Source of the DNA: Steromphala cineraria
Taxonomy: Eukaryota; Mollusca; Gastropoda; Trochida; Trochidae
Assembly (NCBI GenBank): GCA_916613615.1
Contig: OU744736.1
Location: 9,001,724-9,065,723, forward strand
Length of the DNA stretch: 64,000 nt
Direction of reading: 5' to 3'
The notes under the pieces are model-generated. The model was not told where the DNA came from, ran no database searches, and saw only the letters and a list, made by a program, of their open reading frames with translations. Of the stretch, positions 1-11,335 are shown piece by piece. A program made the translations under genes and the position numbers. The stretch's first letter is position 1. Each line of letters starts with the position of its first letter.

Positions 1-435
1 GATGCGTTTACGCGACTTTTGGGCTGTGTGACCAGGCCTTGAGATGAAACTTTTGAAGCAAGTTACCTCGCCTTTGTAGAATCAAAGTTGCAACATTAGA
101 GCAGTTGTAATTCAAACTCACTGTCGGGCAGTTTGAAAAAATAGATTTAAATTTGCATAAAATAATTTTCTGAAATTCCGTATATTTGTGACATTTTCCA
201 AACACTCACATCTACGTGGGTTGTCTTGAAAGTTCCCTGCTAAGTTTGAACACATTTCCAAATCGCAAACATATTGTACAGTCACAACGAATATCCAATG
301 CAGTGTAAATGACACGAAAATCACGAGATAAATATCCGAGGTTTGGGCAATATGCATGTTGAATTACTCAGGATGAACATTGAAAACTGGGTTCAATATT
401 TTGACCCTGAGATAAATATTGTGACAAAAGGACTT

Positions 436-571
436 TAAGTCGCGATCATGCTCGAAAACCGGACAATGAATCGCGTCAGAAAGGCGAACGTAGTTTTTGA
501 AACTTGCCTAAAGCAGCCAGAATGACAGCTAGGAGTTGATAATGTTTGATAGGTCATATAACTAGCTTTTA
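436..571 (+). repeat. Dispersed repeat fragment, copy 1
   Basis: This stretch matches 3689-3805 on the same strand and about 59,030-59,115 on the opposite strand. Shared words include GAAAACCGGACAATG (copies 1 and 3) and GTTTGATAGGT..ATATAACTAG (copies 1 and 2). No ORF is conserved among the copies, so it is most likely an old transposon fragment of unknown class. Confidence 0.6.
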
Positions 572-826
572 TTAATTTGACGTATTATTTCGGCATCTGT
601 GAATATAACTTTATATTTCTTCATGGAAAGTATTTTCCCCACATTAACCATTTGGTGAGATAATTTCAATTTATGCTTTCTTGGTTTGTAAAGCTAAACA
701 ATATGTGATGAAAACCACGGAGTGAGAATGAGATGACTACAGGCAAGCCCATATTGTTCTACAGACTACAGATAAGTTATACCACGTGATCATTTATGAT
801 GAACAATAAACGTTCTGTCGGTGTCC

Positions 827-834
827 TGACGTCA
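827..834. promoter_or_regulatory. Perfect CRE palindrome (TGACGTCA)
   Basis: The full 8-bp cAMP-response element is present about 1 kb upstream of the predicted start of the neuropeptide transcript. CREB/ATF factors bind this palindrome in animals. Function here is inferred only from sequence and position. Confidence 0.4.
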
Positions 835-934
835 AATCATCAAATAATAAATTACTACCCCATAATAACATCCGTTTGTTATCGTTTGTAAAACTGACAT
901 CGTACGTGATATATGAACCTTATATGCCAATTAG

Positions 935-1222
935 TAGGGGTACAACCACACAGGAGGGTCGCGATACGATACGTAACTAGATATTTGGGGTACGATACGA
1001 TACGTATTTCGATACGTATTACACAGGATAGTGAAACTGTAAACATTTACTTTATTTGTCCATAATAAACACTGTTGACACTGACAGGGTAACAAATTAA
1101 AATTAAGAAATTTAATTCCACTGTAGGTCGTATCGTAGTGTATCGATTCAGAGGCAAAACGTATCGTGTATCTTATCGTCAGCCATATAATCGCGATGCA
1201 CCGGTGTATCGTTGCACCCTTA
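935..1222. mobile_element. hAT-like MITE with 8-bp target duplication
   Basis: A 288-bp non-coding element starts TAGGGGTACAACC and ends GTTGCACCCTTA, an imperfect terminal inverted repeat. It is flanked by exact direct copies of CCAATTAG at 927-934 and 1223-1230. The interior is built of many degenerate GATACGATACG/CGTATCG words, so the whole element can fold back on itself. An 8-bp duplication plus a (T/C)AGGGGTG-type end fits the hAT superfamily. There is no transposase, so it must have been moved in trans. Confidence 0.82.
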
Positions 1223-1239
1223 CCAATTAGTGACTATCA

Positions 1240-1345
1240 TCAACTCATGATTCTTCTCTATGCACGACGCTTAGTCGCTTAAATTATGGCTTTAATTTTG
1301 CCCAAGCGGCGTTAAACTCCAACTCACTCACTCACACACTTATTC
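1240..1345 (+). repeat. SINE-like repeat tail, molluscan type
   Basis: A short segment ends with CCCAAGCGGCGTTAAAC followed by a CTCA-rich simple tail. Such tails are, from memory, widespread in gastropod genomes as 3' ends of short interspersed repeats. Only the tail is visible; no tRNA-derived head was found next to it. Confidence 0.5.
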
Positions 1346-1394
1346 TTGGTGCCAGTTTACTAATATTTTATCACCCAGTGTGGTACACAGGTTG

Positions 1395-1402
1395 TGACGT
1401 CA
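1395..1402. promoter_or_regulatory. Perfect CRE palindrome (TGACGTCA)
   Basis: A second exact 8-bp CRE lies about 400 bp upstream of the predicted neuropeptide transcription start. This is the likelier functional one because it is on the promoter side of the inserted MITE. No binding data are available. Confidence 0.45.
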
Positions 1403-1789
1403 CTTCCCGTTTGACAACATCACGGTGGCTAACAAGCATGGACACATCCCAGATTTTAATGATTCTAATAAAAAGGCGCAACCAACCTTCTCAATATTTC
1501 ATAGAGACATTGACAATGACAATGTTGGACTGTAGTGATCATAACGTCAATTACTCGGACAGTTTACCCGAAGGCTTGGCCCGTGAATAACTGCAGATCT
1601 GTGCATGATAAACTGGTCTGTCTGGGTAATGTCATTCTAAGCCTCCTCCAGGCAATTGTCCCTCGTCTGTTTGCACGCTGTCCATGTTGTCGCCGTCAAT
1701 ATGACACACGACGTCGCATCTACCCCACATTGACGCTGGATCCGTGAAATATGTGTTTGTTCACCCTCCCATCTTGTCGAGCAGACGGC

Positions 1790-1796
1790 TATATGA
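1790..1796 (+). promoter_or_regulatory. TATA-like box of the neuropeptide gene
   Basis: TATATGA lies roughly 30 bp before a possible initiator (around 1818-1830) and 70 bp before a good splice donor at 1861. Spacing and position suit the core promoter of the gene coding at 2072-2584. The start site itself is inferred. Confidence 0.5.
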
Positions 1797-1819
1797 ACTC
1801 GGCGCCGCCATTACTGTCA

Positions 1820-1860
1820 GCAGTTAGCAGTCATAGAACACAACATCCGGGCTAGCAAAG
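1820..1860 (+). other. Predicted non-coding first exon of the neuropeptide gene
   Basis: The segment ends GCTAGCAAAG|GTAGGATC, a plausible splice donor. An acceptor with a pyrimidine-rich tract (TTTCTCATTACAG, ending 2064) follows 204 bp later and precedes the start codon by 7 bases. A small 5' UTR exon followed by an intron just before the ATG is common for neuropeptide genes. The 5' boundary is a guess from the TATA position. Confidence 0.55.
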
Positions 1861-2071
1861 GTAGGATCTCTCTAGTACTGAATGTGATATTCAGGAGTTT
1901 GTCGATATGATTTTCGAGATGAAAATATTATTGATTTTTCTCATTAGGAATTGAATAATGATCCAAATTTTCAGAGCTATGTCTATAATCAGTTGCTTAA
2001 AATAATTCGTTAGAATTCCATGGATATAATGTTTCATTAGGCAAACTTGTATTTCTCATTACAGACCAAAG

Positions 2072-2584
2072 ATGCCTTCTACGGGTGATGCAAGGATTCT
2101 GACTTTATGTGCCTTATTGACAATGTGTTTCGTCTGCGCATGGGCAGCACCATGTTCCGGTCCGGAATGTTACCGTGACTTGTATGAACCTGACGATCAT
2201 GATTCATTATGGTTGAACGTCATTTCCGCCCTCCGCTTTTTGTTTAATGATAATACCGGAAGTAACCAAGCAGGCGATCAGGGTCCCGAGAATCTCCCAG
2301 AAAAGAAACTATGGACGCCGCATAGTCGGTTTTTAAGAATAGGCCGGGGTTCAAGTCCTAATTTCGAACCTGAGAAACGGATGTGGCATCCCTACAGCCG
2401 GTTTGTAAGAATTGGCCGGAGTTCCGGTAACGAGTTTGTACCTGGCACCGAGAAACGGAACTACGTACGGATCGGGAAAATCCCTTCTTCCGCTTTCCGG
2501 CACTTTCAGGGTGGTTCCGGTACAGCCAATGTCGGCAGCGGGATCCGACGTCTCAACAAGAGCGGGGTCATCATTGCCGGATAG
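2072..2584 (+). CDS. FxRIamide-type neuropeptide precursor
   Basis: This 170-residue prepropeptide begins with a signal peptide (about residues 1-25, hydrophobic core TLCALLTMCFVCAWA), then a short spacer with two cysteines (28 and 33). Three amidated peptides are bounded by dibasic sites: after KK78-79, LWTPHSRFLRI with amide donor G91 and cleavage R92; after KR102-103, MWHPYSRFVRI with G115-R116; after KR128-129, NYVRI with G135-K136. Mature products would be RIamides secreted from neurons and acting on G-protein-coupled receptors. FxRIamide (FVRIamide) precursors are known in molluscs and annelids. The start is the first ATG, 7 bases after a splice acceptor, and the whole coding region is in one exon. 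The tail (137-170) lacks further processing sites. Only three copies are encoded, few for this family. The exact family name is the less certain part; that it is an amidated-neuropeptide precursor is clear. Confidence 0.9.
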   Translation: MPSTGDARILTLCALLTMCFVCAWAAPCSGPECYRDLYEPDDHDSLWLNVISALRFLFNDNTGSNQAGDQGPENLPEKKLWTPHSRFLRIGRGSSPNFEPEKRMWHPYSRFVRIGRSSGNEFVPGTEKRNYVRIGKIPSSAFRHFQGGSGTANVGSGIRRLNKSGVIIAG

Positions 2585-3200
2585 ACAGACTTGAGAGGTA
2601 TGTTGAACAAGTAAGATTGATAAAGAGACGCCTTTCAAAGATTGTAACATACTCACATAAAAAGGCAACTTCCATATGTGTAAAATGATCTTTTACCTCC
2701 CATATGCCAGGGTGCCTTCTGTCCTAGTGCCAACTGGTATTTGTGTAACGGTACGAAGCGGATGCTCGCTAGGATCTGTTAGAAGGCATTTGTTGTATCA
2801 TAGGTGTAAAGTCTGTGAATGTTCTACTGTTGACGTATCAAATGAGTATGTATTCAAAACGCTCCCTCTCTCTAAAGCATATCAACATATATCAAGTTAA
2901 TATACAATACAATATTGTGATGGTTTGTTTGATGATACACGTAAAACTCATCCTGAATAGTATCATGTTTAGTTATTTGAAATATAAGACAATATGTTGT
3001 ATGTTGTATTTGAAAAGAACTGATGATGCAATTATTAACACCTTCAAAATAAGTAACGAATTTAAGCAAGACACCCCTCTTAAAACCAGATTTTTTCTTA
3101 CTATCAGATCCTGTCATTATTAAAGTTGTTTTAAGTGGTTATTTTTAGTTTTGTGATAGTGACTCTATATCAATAACTATTAATAAAGGGATTAAATTCA
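2585..3200 (+). other. Predicted 3' UTR of the neuropeptide gene
   Basis: No ORF with coding character follows the stop codon. The first well-placed AATAAA is at 3182-3187, about 600 bases downstream, and would give a transcript end near 3200. This is an inference from the signal alone. Confidence 0.4.
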
Positions 3201-3688
3201 ACGACCAAATAATTTATTTATATGGAGGTAATGCCCAAATCCTTGGTTTTTTTCGTGACAAATATTTGACACTAATCCGTATTCCTTATCTTAATCCCCT
3301 TTATGGGAACATAATTTCAAAACACGCGACATATTGATTCAAAGTGGAAAAACAATAGAAGCCGAAATTATGTGTCCAATCTGTTTGAGAATACCCTATC
3401 TTACACTATATATTCTGTGTTTGGTAATGTTTAAATATAGTCAAAAATTACGTTTTACTAAATGGAGCGGGAAATTGTCAGGTATCAGACTAAAATCGTC
3501 AATCATTACTCTGACTTTGTCACATAACTAAACTGATAGGCATGTCAATGAAACTTTTCAGACCTTTCGCATATGCTGCTCGAATAGATAACAAAGCGTT
3601 TCTTAATTTAAAGTGAGTGAGGAATCCCCCTGACTCCTTGACCGTAATGTAACCAGGGATTCATGAATAAAATATTGATTAAAACAAA

Positions 3689-3805
3689 ATCGAACATTGA
3701 CGCGCGTCAATAAGTCAAACGTAATTTTTGAAACTCATCTTAAGCAGTCAGAATGGAAGTTACGAGTTAATCATGTTTGATAGGTTATATAACTAGTATT
3801 CATAT
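3689..3805 (+). repeat. Dispersed repeat fragment, copy 2
   Basis: Same strand and order as 436-571, with many substitutions but shared words such as GAAACTC/GAAACTT, AAGCAG.CAGAATG and ATATAACTAG. Together the two copies bracket the neuropeptide gene as distant direct repeats. Confidence 0.6.
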
Positions 3806-4162
3806 AACGTGTAAATGTTTGTATTACCAAACGATTAACATAGGTATCAAAATAAGTCAGTAATTATTTCCATGAAATTTCCAAACCCAACGACAAACGG
3901 TCAAGTATACCTTGCCAACAGATGCAGTATTTAGTATTGACGAAACAGCAGAATCCTTTTTAGGTTACACAGTGAGTGAAGACATCGATTTTTTGTTCCA
4001 ATAGGGATTGCTCTTTATCATTGCGAAAATAGCAATCAATGTCCAACGTGGTTGATGACCAATGTTGTCGTATTAATAGAACCATATTCTGGTTATAAAG
4101 TCCCTGTATAAGTAATCCCTCAGCAAGATTGAAGGTGAATGGAACAGAGGAGTGGGCACGTG

Positions 4163-4170
4163 TGACGTCA
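4163..4170. promoter_or_regulatory. Perfect CRE palindrome (TGACGTCA)
   Basis: A third exact CRE within 3.4 kb, about 1 kb past the predicted polyadenylation signal and next to a CACGTG E-box-like word (4158-4163). Its relevance to the neuropeptide gene is speculative. Confidence 0.3.
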
Positions 4171-4642
4171 TTCCTTACCAATTCGCATGCGTTTTCATGA
4201 TCAAAGATTCAAATGTGGGTGCCAATCTACGTGTTTGTAAAATATATACTCTAAGATGAAAAAAAACCCCATGGAAATCATGAAGAATATTGCAAAAACA
4301 CCATTTTAACGAAAATACGTGTGCTTTAAAGTAACTGATAAGACATTGTGAAATTCACCAGTTCTTTTCTTTTTTATCATTGTCTTGTTTTTGAATAAAA
4401 AAATTGATCTGAGGAAAATTTTCATGTGACTTTCATGCAAACATTAAACATATTTTTGTCAATGGATAAATTGCAGGTTGTGCAGTTCATAAGAAAAATG
4501 TCTTTCAATGTCCCTCTATTGTTACGTTGTCTTTATTACCTATGTTGTTCATGGGTGTATTGGAAATATATCAACAGTATAAAATAGTAAAATATAGAAT
4601 AGAATAAATTATGAAATAGATGAATATCATGAATATAACTAT

Positions 4643-5385
4643 TTATTATATGATCAGAGATGAAATACTGGGTTTTATCAGTGAAATAAACAGCCTATCA
4701 GGCAACAATGACGATATATTATATTTTCACTGTGACCAGTGACGATATATTATATCGTCACTGGTCAGGTGCCGGAACTACTTTCATCCATGTGAACAAA
4801 AGGGGTTAACTTTCCAGTTTTAAAGTCATTTTAATTACACAATTCATTAAAAAATCATATAATAAATAGAATACTTAATGCAAATTTTCCAAATACCAGG
4901 TTTATTTCATCTCGAGACATGGGTAAAATTGATATTTCACTCGTGGCTGCACCACTCGTGAAATATCAACTTTACCCATGACACTTGATGAAATAAACCT
5001 GGTATTTGGAAAACAACATTAAGTATCCTCTATTTATTATATGATCCGTGATGAAATACTGGGATTTATCAGTGAAATAAACTGTCTATCAGGCAACAGT
5101 GATGATATATTATATTTTCACTATGACCAGTGACGATATATTATATCGTCACTGGTCAGGTGCCGGAACTACTTTCAGCCATGTGAACGAAAAGGGGCAA
5201 CTTTCCAGTTTTAAAGTCATCTTAATTACATATTTCATTAAAAATCATAAAATAAAAAGAATACTTCATGTATTTTTCCAAATACAAAGTTTATTTCATC
5301 TCGTGATATTTCAACTTTATCCATGACACTCGATGAAATAAACCTGGTATTTGGAAAACAACATTAAGTATCCTCTATACAGTAT
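4643..5385. mobile_element. Tandemly doubled composite palindromic element
   Basis: Two units spaced 391 bp apart. Each has module 1, bounded in the first unit by the 12-bp inverted repeat TTATTATATGAT (4643-4654) and ATCATATAATAA (4854-4865), and module 2, a long hairpin whose arms (about 4887-4948 and 4957-5015) both carry TTCCAAATACCAGG or its complement. Module 1 also contains a perfect 32-34-bp palindrome around GTGACGATATA at 4733-4766. The second unit starts at 5034 with the same 12 bases, and its hairpin has lost most of one arm. No coding capacity. It resembles MITE-type fold-back elements of molluscs, class not determined. Confidence 0.75.
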
Positions 5386-5389
5386 ATCA

Positions 5390-6289
5390 TATATTTAGAT
5401 CTAGGGGACCTCAACCCTTTTTAATTCTTTCATATATACAATATCATCTCCCTCCAGCTATGGTTTTGTAAAAATGAACAAATGACCACGTACATTGTTT
5501 TCAGATAATCGCATTGTAATAAATCCTATTTATATTGATATGATTTCTCGAAAGACAGACATGGTTGTATTTGCACAATTTGCCCGCTGGCTAAAAGAAC
5601 AAACACAATTTATTATTCTGATTGGAAGCTTGTATAAATATGCCTCGACGTCGATTAAGTGGAAGAGTCGGCTGTAAAATCACCATGGAATCTCCGTTTT
5701 GATCAAAATCTTAGTCTTCGTCCCTTTATACTAATGGTTGGATTCAAATATTAATAATCAGTAATTTGAAACAGGGTTAAGAGGATCAAAATGCGTGTGT
5801 TATGTTAGGATTATAAACGAATTCATTGTGATCGACTTTCTATAATCTATTGGTGATGACGTTTCCACGCAGAGCAATGTCTTAATCTCATACTATTTGA
5901 CGTCGCACCGGCGTTAATATTATATTCAGCAGTTCATGTATTTGTTCTTTCTTTATATTTATAACCAGTGAAATATCTACAGAGAAACTATAGTTTCTTG
6001 TTGATGCCAATATGACAATACCAACGATACTCAAAAAGAAAACTAATAGAGAAAGATTAATAATTTTTTGAAAATACTCCCATTAGATGTTTACATTATA
6101 CAGTTGCAAATATTTGCATCTCCATATTTGTATACAAAACCATCATATTAATAGATTTTGCAGATAATTAGTGTTAATTGCAAGATTTACATCATTTCAT
6201 CATCTTCAATTTTAAGGATAATTAAGATAAAGTACCAATGTACAATGCTTTTTTGTTTATTTTGTATCGATTGTCAACTTTGTTATAGT
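5390..6289. other. Intergenic sequence, no gene seen
   Basis: AT-rich, with only short unremarkable ORFs. No repeats shared with other parts of the window were recognised. Confidence 0.45.
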
Positions 6290-7683
6290 TAACACTTACA
6301 GACAGTTCAATACGTTCTTCTACCATATCGAACATATATTTTACATGTTAAAAACACCATCAATCTTTGTCTAATGTCCCTTACAGATCTCCGTACAACA
6401 TCCATTGCGTGATACTTCTGGTACTTCAAACATCTCTTGGTGCTGTCAATCCTCCGGTTGGTCAAATCACATTGGATCAGTTCGGATCACATCGGATAAT
6501 CTCAGATTGGCCTGGATTAAACTCTGATCTTGTATGCTTTTACCCGTGAAGCGACAATCACTCAACCGCGCCCCTTCAGATGCTTAGGTAACTATCTGGA
6601 TTGTGGCCCAAAGACTTTTGCTTCAAATGACTTTGCCCTTTCTGGATCCATAGTAAGAGAAGCACTAAACCTTGCTGCAGGACTCCTCTTACTCTAGATC
6701 ATTGGTGTAAGTAGAAATAGTCCTCGCTCTAAGTCTCAAGTCCAAGGGTTTCTTCGGCCAATGCTCAAAGTTTCACGGAAACAGGATTAGCATCTCGATT
6801 ATTAGAATCTTCTTTTTACCATAATACTTCTGTTTCAATCCAACTATTTCAAAATCAATTTTCTTAATGAGTTGTAATCATAAACCACTGATTTGCAACT
6901 TGTCACAATATATCAAACAATGTTTCTATCTATAAATAATACTATGAAAATGATCATTTATATCAAATTCAATTAAATGTTGTCTATATCACTCTATGTA
7001 TTCTGTGAGAACACATTCTGTACTGTTCTGTTCTTTAAGCTATGATCATCGCTAGGACGAGACAAGAGCTTTTGTCTTAGTGCTCAGCAAGTTGCACTAT
7101 ATGTCAAGATTCTATGGTCAGTGGGCACTTCAAAATGTTTTATGTGAAATAAAACTATTTGCTATTTCAATGGTTCTTTGTTGAATCTGAATATTTGAAT
7201 TGATAGTCAATGACTATTTTAAACATTCATGCTCACTGCTTTTATAGTAATGAAACTTCGAGATTAACTAATTATTAAGATGATTTATGCAAGATAGATC
7301 TTATCCGAGCATAATGAACATATGAATTTGTTAAAACACATTTACTGTTAATTGTTACCAATACTTACCAAGCGTATATGTCACTGAGAAACTTTATAAT
7401 AAACGACATGATATGTTAAATTGATAATTGATGCTCATAACAGACTGATATTTTATGTTTCGTAAAGGAAATGTATAATAATTTGATCTCATTTTGGAAA
7501 ATCTTTTCATTTTTGAAAATTGAAGCTGCTAAATATAGATAATTGTAGAAATGATGTATGTGTCATGTCAAGATAAATTCTAACACACTACTAATCAATA
7601 TTCAATCTCTTTGGTCAGCTGTGTGTACGTGATTTCTAGCTTCCAAGTACGAAGTATTGTGTATGTCTAGAAAGGAGACCAGC

Positions 7684-8100
7684 TATTTAAGGACAAGATA
7701 TAACAATGTACCAGAATAAAGCACAATGAAGCACATCAAGATGTTATTTGCAGCATGAGTGAAAAGGTGTTGGGCCACTTCTAAGGATTTTCACAATGAA
7801 TCAGGTTCTGAAGAATACAGACATCAGCTGATTGCTGAAGGACCAGACCAAAACACTTTATTAAATACATTCAGTGAAAGAGTTTGCAATCTGTAAATGA
7901 AAGTGTCTTCAAATAATACAAACTATATGTAGTGCCGGGAACATTTTCATCTGTCATATGACTTAACGATCAGGCCAGGAAACTGCTTATATCAAACTAT
8001 TATTGGACTCCGTGCACCAACCTGTCACACTGAGGCGTTATTTGTTCTGTCCTCTTTGTCCTAAACCTGTCAGACTGCCTTCTACCTGTATTGAAATAAA
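7684..8100 (+). other. Possible short transcription unit (duplication copy 1)
   Basis: A TATTTAAG box at 7684 is followed about 30 bp later by an ATG-containing stretch (ATGAAGCACATCAAG at 7727) and ends with AATAAA at 8095-8100. The same order occurs at 19,026-19,450 and 41,505-41,897. The short reading frame starting MKHIKMLFAA stops at once here, has lost its ATG in copy 2, and is shifted in copy 3. It is therefore a decayed small gene, a non-coding transcript or chance. A shared frame ending in SLY with a stop appears only in copies 2 and 3. Confidence 0.25.
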
Positions 8101-8954
8101 ACACGACTTTCCATAACTGTTTTGTTATATTTTTTGTGATCTTTATAAGAAGAACCTATTGAGTCTTCTCACTTCAAACCCGCCTATGTGAACAATATGC
8201 TTTGAAATTGTTTGAATTGTAGGAACTTGACATGATGAATGATGAGTCTCTGCAAGTGTTAAAAACATCTTTAGAATAGTGACGAAATTTTACCTTGCCT
8301 TTTCAAAATCTAAGTTCAATATCCATTACAGTTTATTTTTCACCACTGAAATCTCTTGAATGCCAATTGAAGAATGTATTTGAATTGAAGCTGTATAGAT
8401 ATCATGTATTATCTCTGTAATATGTATTTATGTTTACATTTATGTAAAATCTATAGTTTAGTTGTGTACTATAGGCGTGTGGCCTTTTCAGTATGAATAA
8501 AGATTGATTGACGAATGATAGAATAACTTTGTTTCCTTACATTGTCCTTCAAAAAATAATTGTTGATATTATGTTGTATTCAGGATATGTTTTAAGTTTT
8601 AAAAGCGTGTACACCATGATTTAAGTTAAAAACTGCTTAAAACATCGTAAGAAACAATGTTGTATAAAGAGCGGAATCGTGGTAAAATATACTTTTTTGT
8701 CGACATACATAAATCAATGCTCAATGAAGTAAAATGTTCCTTATTCAGAATCGCCTATATTCCTATCTTTATGACAAAGATAGTAGTTTTAAAGCAGTTT
8801 TTTACCCTTAACGACATTGTAAGTTTATCAGATTTATCTTACCCAAGATAGTTGTTTATAATCTTTTACTGGCCCAACAAACTGTAACTTGTTTGATGAT
8901 GTATATAACCAAACAGTCTGTAGAAGGCATTACTATGCATGATACTTGTTTCTG

Positions 8955-9310
8955 AATCTTTAGGTATACTTGTCACAACCTAAAAAACCTATGTTCATCT
9001 TTTTCTCCATTTCCAAAAGGCCTAGAGAGCTTAAACGTTATGTACAGACTCCTTGGCTAATGGGTATTCTAAATTGTAGATGTCGTGACCCCCTAACCGT
9101 AAATGGGGTCACAGGGGTCACTACCTTAAAAAGCTTTTTTCATCTTCTCCTCCAGTTCAAGAATGCCTAAAGAGCTGAAAAATTATGTGTAGACTCCTTG
9201 GCCAATGAAGATACTAAATTGTAGATTTGATTACCCCATGACCCCGAATGAGGTCATAGGGGTCAAAACCTTAAAAAAAGTGGGATGAGCTACAGAGCCC
9301 ATGACTCGTT
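8955..9310 (-). mobile_element. Modular hairpin-ended repeat, partial copy
   Basis: Contains two decayed modules of the family seen complete at 46,964-47,735 (AGCTTAAACGTT..GTACAGACTCCTTGGC, then a GGGGTCA/TGACCCC stretch) and ends with GATGAGCTACAGAGCCCATG, the family terminus. It is absent from the matching place in duplication copy 2 (about 20,600-20,670), so it arrived after the duplication. Non-coding. Confidence 0.6.
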
Positions 9311-11335
9311 TTCGACTTCTTGTTCAGAAAGAAATTTCCAATTTGTAGTTATGTTGAAGCAGCCTTTAAGAAGGGCAGAAATTGAAAGCCCCAAAATATA
9401 TGATTATTGCTCCATAACTCCGTAACTAAAATACCCAACCAACCTTAAGTTTGACTTTGCTTGGACATGTGGCGTGTGAGACCATGGTCATTAAATGTAC
9501 TGCTTCAAATATATATCGTGGACGTGTATATTGTTTATCTACTCACGCACATGCACGGAAAATCGAACATCTGCATGTGACTTTAACATGTTAAGTCTGA
9601 CAGAAATTTTAGATCAATTAGGTTGTTATAACGGCTACAAGTAGTAAAGGTATCTGTTATATTGGATGATGACAATATTGTCTTATAGTTTGAGAAGATA
9701 TATTCGAGTTATACAGGGCATAAAATACAACATAAAGGGTAACGAGTCTAGATAATCAATTAGTGGGAATCTTTGATTGTTTGATCTTAGACTCTATGTG
9801 TCTATTAATTGAAGGTATTCTCTTGTCATGTCAGACATACATTTACTTCTTTGCTCTTTCTGAAACGTTGGGCTTATGTACTCGTTTTTTTTTCTCATTT
9901 AGATTTTCTTTCTTTTGAAGAAAAAAACACATTTGATTTAGTTACAAAGTCAATCTTTAGTTACCTTTGATGACAACATTAGCACATTTGCGGCTGGCAC
10001 AGCACTTTTTATTGATAAAGATAGCAAACGAACAAACTAATCAAGAGGTCGAGGCCCTAGGGGATTGGCTTTTCTGAGAACTGAAAGATTTAAGAATAAT
10101 AGTGATTCAAACTCGCAACAATCTGTATAGAAATATAGTTTTAATCAAACTGCCTGTTAGTGAATGTGAAATGTAAATGGTTTAAAGCCATAATGTATAG
10201 ATTACAATAGATCACTGGGTTACAATGCAACTGACAGTAAAATAACAGTATCAGATTTCGCTATGCCAAAGAAAGGAACAATAAATAGTTGCCTCATTTA
10301 TTCTCAATCTTGTTAGTGTGAAAGGATTTCTATAATTTCTAGAACCAATTATAGCCTTATCGCCTTTAAACTGTTTTGTAAACGAATAAAACAAATCTGA
10401 AGTGACTTGTTACTTCGGATCGCTTGGGCGATAATTCAGCCATGAGGGGCAATAATCTGAATACTTTTGATACATTATGTATTTGAGACAAGAACGGCCA
10501 ATGATTCATTCATTGTAATATAATCATTACTTTAATACAAATGAGTGAGAGTGTCTTTGAGTGGCCAATGATTAGGTTCCTGTGATAAAGACAATATTTT
10601 GATTAGAATGAGTGATTGAATGAGTCCAAGTCTACGTCGCTCATATTTCAGCCATTAGCAGTTGTGTCAATGAAATCATGTAATAAACTTAGCTCATCTT
10701 TTGTTCTTGATTGTAGTTAACTTCAGTATTGACTCGTCCCAATCCTTGATTACATGTCATTCAATTTACGTGCCCTTTAACTATATATTAACATGATGTG
10801 GGTGATACCCAAGTGGTCCTACTGCAGTAAAACTACAACGTCTAGACACTGCCTGTAACAATCGATTTTCTGAGAGTCGAGTAACATTTTACTACCTGTT
10901 ATATTCATCAATCACTTTGTTCTCAAGTCAGTGTCGTTAAATTTAATGTTAATTGGTATTTCAAACAAAGAAATGCAAAAGAAAACCCTTCACAATGCTT
11001 CCCATAACTTAAATATAGAAGATATTTTAGCGATTTGTGTGCTTTTAATGCGTGAAAAGATTATAATATCTTGTATCAATGAGTTTGTTAACCCCCTATT
11101 TCTACAGGCTAATAGGATTCTAAACAAGCTTATTCAACATGTTTAAGGATGTGCAATCATGTACTGGGTAACACTTGATATTATATGCATGGCCTATTTG
11201 ATAAAGTGAATACATTAATGTTGGGAGCCATCAGTTTATTTTCGCCATCATTCATCTGGAACATAAGAACAATCAGATGTGCTGAATATCACCTACTTGT
11301 GAGTTCAATACACAACAAGACACAACCAAAAATGC

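Larger units (their letters stand above)
3201..4636. other. Intergenic sequence, no gene seen
   Basis: AT-rich sequence with only short chance ORFs. It contains the second copy of the dispersed repeat (3689-3805) and a third perfect CRE (4163-4170). I see no exon, RNA gene or complete transposon. Confidence 0.5.

Noticed and set aside
2351..2668. 105-residue ORF opposite the neuropeptide gene
   Set aside because: It is the antisense shadow of the precursor and shows no domain.
6367..6549. Possible signal-peptide exon after a CCCTTACAG acceptor-like site
   Set aside because: The matching region in duplication copy 2 (about 18,200-18,330) loses both the acceptor AG and the frame, so conservation does not support coding.
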